NCBI RefSeq assembly: GCF_000768685.1
Contig: NZ_AVPK01000009.1
Location: 58,894-122,893, forward strand
Length of the DNA: 64,000 nucleotides
Reading direction: 5' to 3'
Source of the DNA: Knoellia subterranea KCTC 19937
GTDB taxonomy: Bacteria > Actinomycetota > Actinomycetes > Actinomycetales > Dermatophilaceae
Every line of letters begins with the position of its first letter. Position 1 is the stretch's first letter. The notes beneath the pieces were generated by a model. It saw only the letters and a list, made by a program, of their open reading frames with translations, ran no database searches and was not told the DNA's origin. Position numbers and translations under genes: made by a program. Of this stretch, positions 61,814 through 64,000 are shown piece by piece.

Positions 61814-63525
61814 GCACCGCCGACCTCCCCGGGGTGGACGCGCCGGTGCTCGACCCGGACGACGCCCGGGACATGCTCGACCGGCAGACCGAGGTGCTCG
61901 AGCTGATCGCGGCCGCCGCCCCGCTGCACGACGTGCTCGCCGAGATCCTCAATTCGCTGGAGCGGCTGATCCCCGGAGCCCGCTGCTCGGTGCTGCTCCT
62001 CGACCGGGAGCGTCGCACGCTGCACCACGGCGCCGCTCCGAGCCTGCCGGTCCCCTACGTGGCCGCCATCGACGGGCTCGCCATCGGCGACCACGCCGGC
62101 TCCTGCGGCACCGCGGCTGCGCTCAACACCGCGGTGGTGACCGCCGACGTGCGCACCGACCCTCGGTGGGTCGAGTACCGGGCCCACGCGGAGTCGGCCG
62201 GCTTGCGGAGCTGCTGGTCCACCCCGATCCAGGGACGTGACGGGATGCCGGTGGGGACCTTCGCGGTGTACCACGACGCACCGCACCGGCCGTCGGGACG
62301 CGAGCAGTTGCTCGTCGACCGGTTCACCCATCTGGCCTCCGTGGCGATCGAGCACGCCGGCCTCGTTGGCGACCTCGTGGCCAGCGAGGAGCGCTTTCGC
62401 CGGTCGTTCGACGACAACTCGCTGGGCATGGCCCTCGTCGGTCTCGACCGCCGGATCGCCCGCTGCAACACCGCCCTGGCGTCGCTGGCGCGCGGGCGCG
62501 CCGGGCTGGTCGGCGGAGGGCTCGCCGACGTCGTGACTCCCCGCGAGGGGTCGCTCGACGCACGGCTGGACGAGCTCCACCGCGACGGCGCCGCGCCGGT
62601 GGTCTTCGAGGCGCTGCTGCGCCCCCAGGGCCACCGCGACGTCGAGGTCGAGGTGACGGTCTCGCTCCTCCACGACCGCGAGGGCGACCCCGCGCAGTAC
62701 GTGGTGAACGTCTTCGACCTGACCGAGCGCCGAGCCGCCGAGCGGCACCGGCGCGCCCGGCTGGAGGCGGAGACGGCGCGCCGGACGGCCGAGGAGCACT
62801 CACGCGCCAAGTCGGACCTGCTGGCCGCCGTCGGGCACGAGGCGCGGACCCCGATCCAGGCCATCGTCGGCTTCGCCGAGCTGCTCGGCACCCTCGACCT
62901 CGACGAGGCCCGCCGCCAGGAGGCGCTGGACCGCATCAGCGCCGCGGCCGGCCACGTGATGGACCTCCTCGCCGACGTGCTCGACCTCAGCCGCATCGAG
63001 GCCGGCGCGCTCCCGCTCGCCGTCGAGCGGGTGGTCGTCGGCGAGGTGGTGGCTGAGGTCTTCGGCCTCCTGTCGACGAAGGCGGAGCAGCGGCGCGTCG
63101 AGCTCTCGCACGACGTCGCCGACGAGACCGTGCTCGCCGACCGTCGCCGGCTGCGGCAGGTGCTGCTCAACCTGGTCGGTAACTCCATCCGGCACGGCCG
63201 GCCGGGCGGCCACGTCACGGTGCGGTCGGGCCTGACGAGCGACCGCGGCTGGGTGGTGACGTACGTCGACGACGATGGGCCCGGCATCCCTCACGACTTC
63301 ATCCCGCGGGCCTTCACCGCGTTCGCCCGCCCGAAGCGCCCTGCCGCACAGCGCGGTTCGCGCATCGACGGTGAACCCGGGGCAGACGAGGGCATCGGGC
63401 TCGGGCTCGGCCTGGCGCACGGGCTGGCGGAGGCGATGGGCGGCGAGCTGTCGGTGGGCCGATCCGGGCCCGATGGCACCTCGATGGTGCTGCGACTGCC
63501 CACCGGGAAAGCAGACGCCCGGTGA
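61810..63525 (+). CDS. Cytoplasmic GAF-PAS histidine kinase
   Basis: A 571-residue kinase without membrane segments. Residues about 20-183 are a GAF domain (HAGSCGTAAALNT, ADVRTDPRWVEYR, CWSTPI), about 190-305 a PAS domain (FRRSFDDNSLGMALVG), then a coiled linker, HisKA with VGHEARTPIQA (His343) and HATPase with NLVGNSIRHGRPGG, DDDGPGIP and GIGLGLGLA. It likely senses an intracellular signal such as redox, oxygen or a ligand. It overlaps its regulator and, by GTGA, the following fbiD-like gene, making a three-gene unit. Confidence 0.92.
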   Translation: MSTADLPGVDAPVLDPDDARDMLDRQTEVLELIAAAAPLHDVLAEILNSLERLIPGARCSVLLLDRERRTLHHGAAPSLPVPYVAAIDGLAIGDHAGSCGTAAALNTAVVTADVRTDPRWVEYRAHAESAGLRSCWSTPIQGRDGMPVGTFAVYHDAPHRPSGREQLLVDRFTHLASVAIEHAGLVGDLVASEERFRRSFDDNSLGMALVGLDRRIARCNTALASLARGRAGLVGGGLADVVTPREGSLDARLDELHRDGAAPVVFEALLRPQGHRDVEVEVTVSLLHDREGDPAQYVVNVFDLTERRAAERHRRARLEAETARRTAEEHSRAKSDLLAAVGHEARTPIQAIVGFAELLGTLDLDEARRQEALDRISAAAGHVMDLLADVLDLSRIEAGALPLAVERVVVGEVVAEVFGLLSTKAEQRRVELSHDVADETVLADRRRLRQVLLNLVGNSIRHGRPGGHVTVRSGLTSDRGWVVTYVDDDGPGIPHDFIPRAFTAFARPKRPAAQRGSRIDGEPGADEGIGLGLGLAHGLAEAMGGELSVGRSGPDGTSMVLRLPTGKADAR

Positions 63526-64000
63526 CCACGGTGACCGCCGTCATGCCGGTGAAGCGGCTCGGGGCGGCCAAGTCGCGTCTGGAGCTCCCTGACGCCCGGC
63601 GGCGCGCCCTGGCCCTCGCGTTCGCCGTCGACACCGTCACCGCAGTGGCGGCCTCGCCCATGGTCGGCGACGTCGTCGTCATCACCTCCGACCCCGTCGT
63701 CGCATGGCACCTGCGTCGCCTCCCGGTGCGTCTGGTGCCCGACGACGGCGGTGGGCTGGATGCCGTGGTGCGCGACGGCACCCGCGTCGCGTCGTCGTGG
63801 CGACCGGGGTCGGGCGTGGCGGTGTTTCCCGCCGACCTGCCCTGCCTGCGCCCGGCCGACGTCACCGACGTGTTGACCCGGGCGGCCGTCGCGCCCGCGA
63901 CCTTCGTGCCCGACCGCTCGGGCACCGGCACGACGGTGGTCGTGCACCAGCCGGGGTCGGTGCCCGCGACGGGCTACGGGCCGGGCTCGGCACGCCGGCA
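63522..64000 (+). CDS. fbiD: FbiD/CofC-type guanylyltransferase for F420 synthesis (cut by window edge)
   Basis: The first 159 residues of a nucleotidyltransferase. VMPVKRLGAAKSRLE is the nucleotide-binding signature of the CofC/FbiD family, FPADLPCLRPADV the DLP-type metal-binding block, and DRSGTGTTVV the substrate region. FbiD activates phosphoenolpyruvate (CofC: 2-phospholactate) with GTP in coenzyme F420 synthesis. GTG 63522 overlaps the kinase stop by four bases. It supports an F420 theme together with the LLM oxidoreductase upstream. The 3' end lies beyond the window. Confidence 0.9.
   Translation, partial: MTTVTAVMPVKRLGAAKSRLELPDARRRALALAFAVDTVTAVAASPMVGDVVVITSDPVVAWHLRRLPVRLVPDDGGGLDAVVRDGTRVASSWRPGSGVAVFPADLPCLRPADVTDVLTRAAVAPATFVPDRSGTGTTVVVHQPGSVPATGYGPGSARR

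Overview
This is a 64 kb stretch of a high-GC actinobacterial chromosome. The gene set points to a member of the Micrococcales close to the Intrasporangiaceae (inference from style, not from a search): mycothiol-type arsenate reductases, an XPB-type helicase, DUF3027/DUF3152/DUF3263/DUF2530 proteins, a WXG100 protein, Rpf-type and NlpC/P60 wall hydrolases, an actinobacterial ABC ATPase of the UgpC/MsiK type and many leaderless promoters. Genes are packed on both strands with short gaps, and gene ends are marked by long-armed hairpins.

Layout. 0-3.6 kb: DUF4032 kinase-like protein (cut by the left edge), sugar-ABC ATPase, CBS protein, hypothetical. 3.7-7.0 kb: membrane-anchored Ser/Thr kinase overlapping a ThrE-type exporter. 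7.1-13.4 kb: Rpf, VOC protein, acyl-CoA-binding protein, tRNA-Thr, MFS transporter, acyl-CoA dehydrogenase, GDSL hydrolase, uracil-DNA glycosylase. 13.4-16.5 kb: arsenic resistance island (arsR diverging from arsI, aquaporin, a variant phosphatase and two arsC). 16.6-23.0 kb: DUF3152 metalloprotease-like protein, HAD phosphatase, DUF3263, secreted GDPD, CIRCE-controlled groEL. 23.1-29.2 kb: MacB-like ABC exporter, WXG100, DUF4031/Nudix-like, DedA, HD hydrolase. 29.2-35.5 kb: DUF2339, HtrA protease with an MprAB-like two-component system, an 88-nt palindrome, mazEF. 35.6-41.6 kb: XPB helicase, DUF4190, HMG-CoA lyase, helicase-associated protein. 41.6-49.0 kb: aldose epimerase, MFS, cold shock protein, DUF3027, DUF2530, purine permease, MarR plus MFS. 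49.0-50.3 kb: hairpin cluster and a foreign-looking SUKH immunity-like gene that interrupts a broken phospholipase D gene. 50.3-58.6 kb: lytic transglycosylase, serC, citrate synthase, MFS, DtxR regulator, two secreted wall hydrolases, the second behind a c-di-AMP riboswitch.

At 58.66-58.70 kb lies the 3' half of a tRNA-Arg(CCT), read on the minus strand. Its orientation puts an integrated element to the right. From there to 64 kb the content changes: a frame-broken HEPN gene, an empty degenerate stretch, then an F420-dependent-type LLM oxidoreductase, a response regulator, a GAF-PAS histidine kinase and an fbiD-like F420 biosynthesis gene cut by the right edge. The GTATGCC word that recurs in the rest of the window was not seen in this segment.

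How the genes work together. The ars genes form one regulated detoxification unit. HtrA and its two-component system look like an envelope-stress unit. The wall hydrolases at 7.1, 56.5 and 57.8 kb share GTGAC-type promoter repeats that fit MtrA control. The most unusual items are a hairpin family with a conserved, covarying loop, the GTATGCCGTCCGC word, the SUKH replacement, the arsenic-operon phosphatase with Lys in place of the catalytic Arg, and a KOW-like tail on a secreted transglycosylase.
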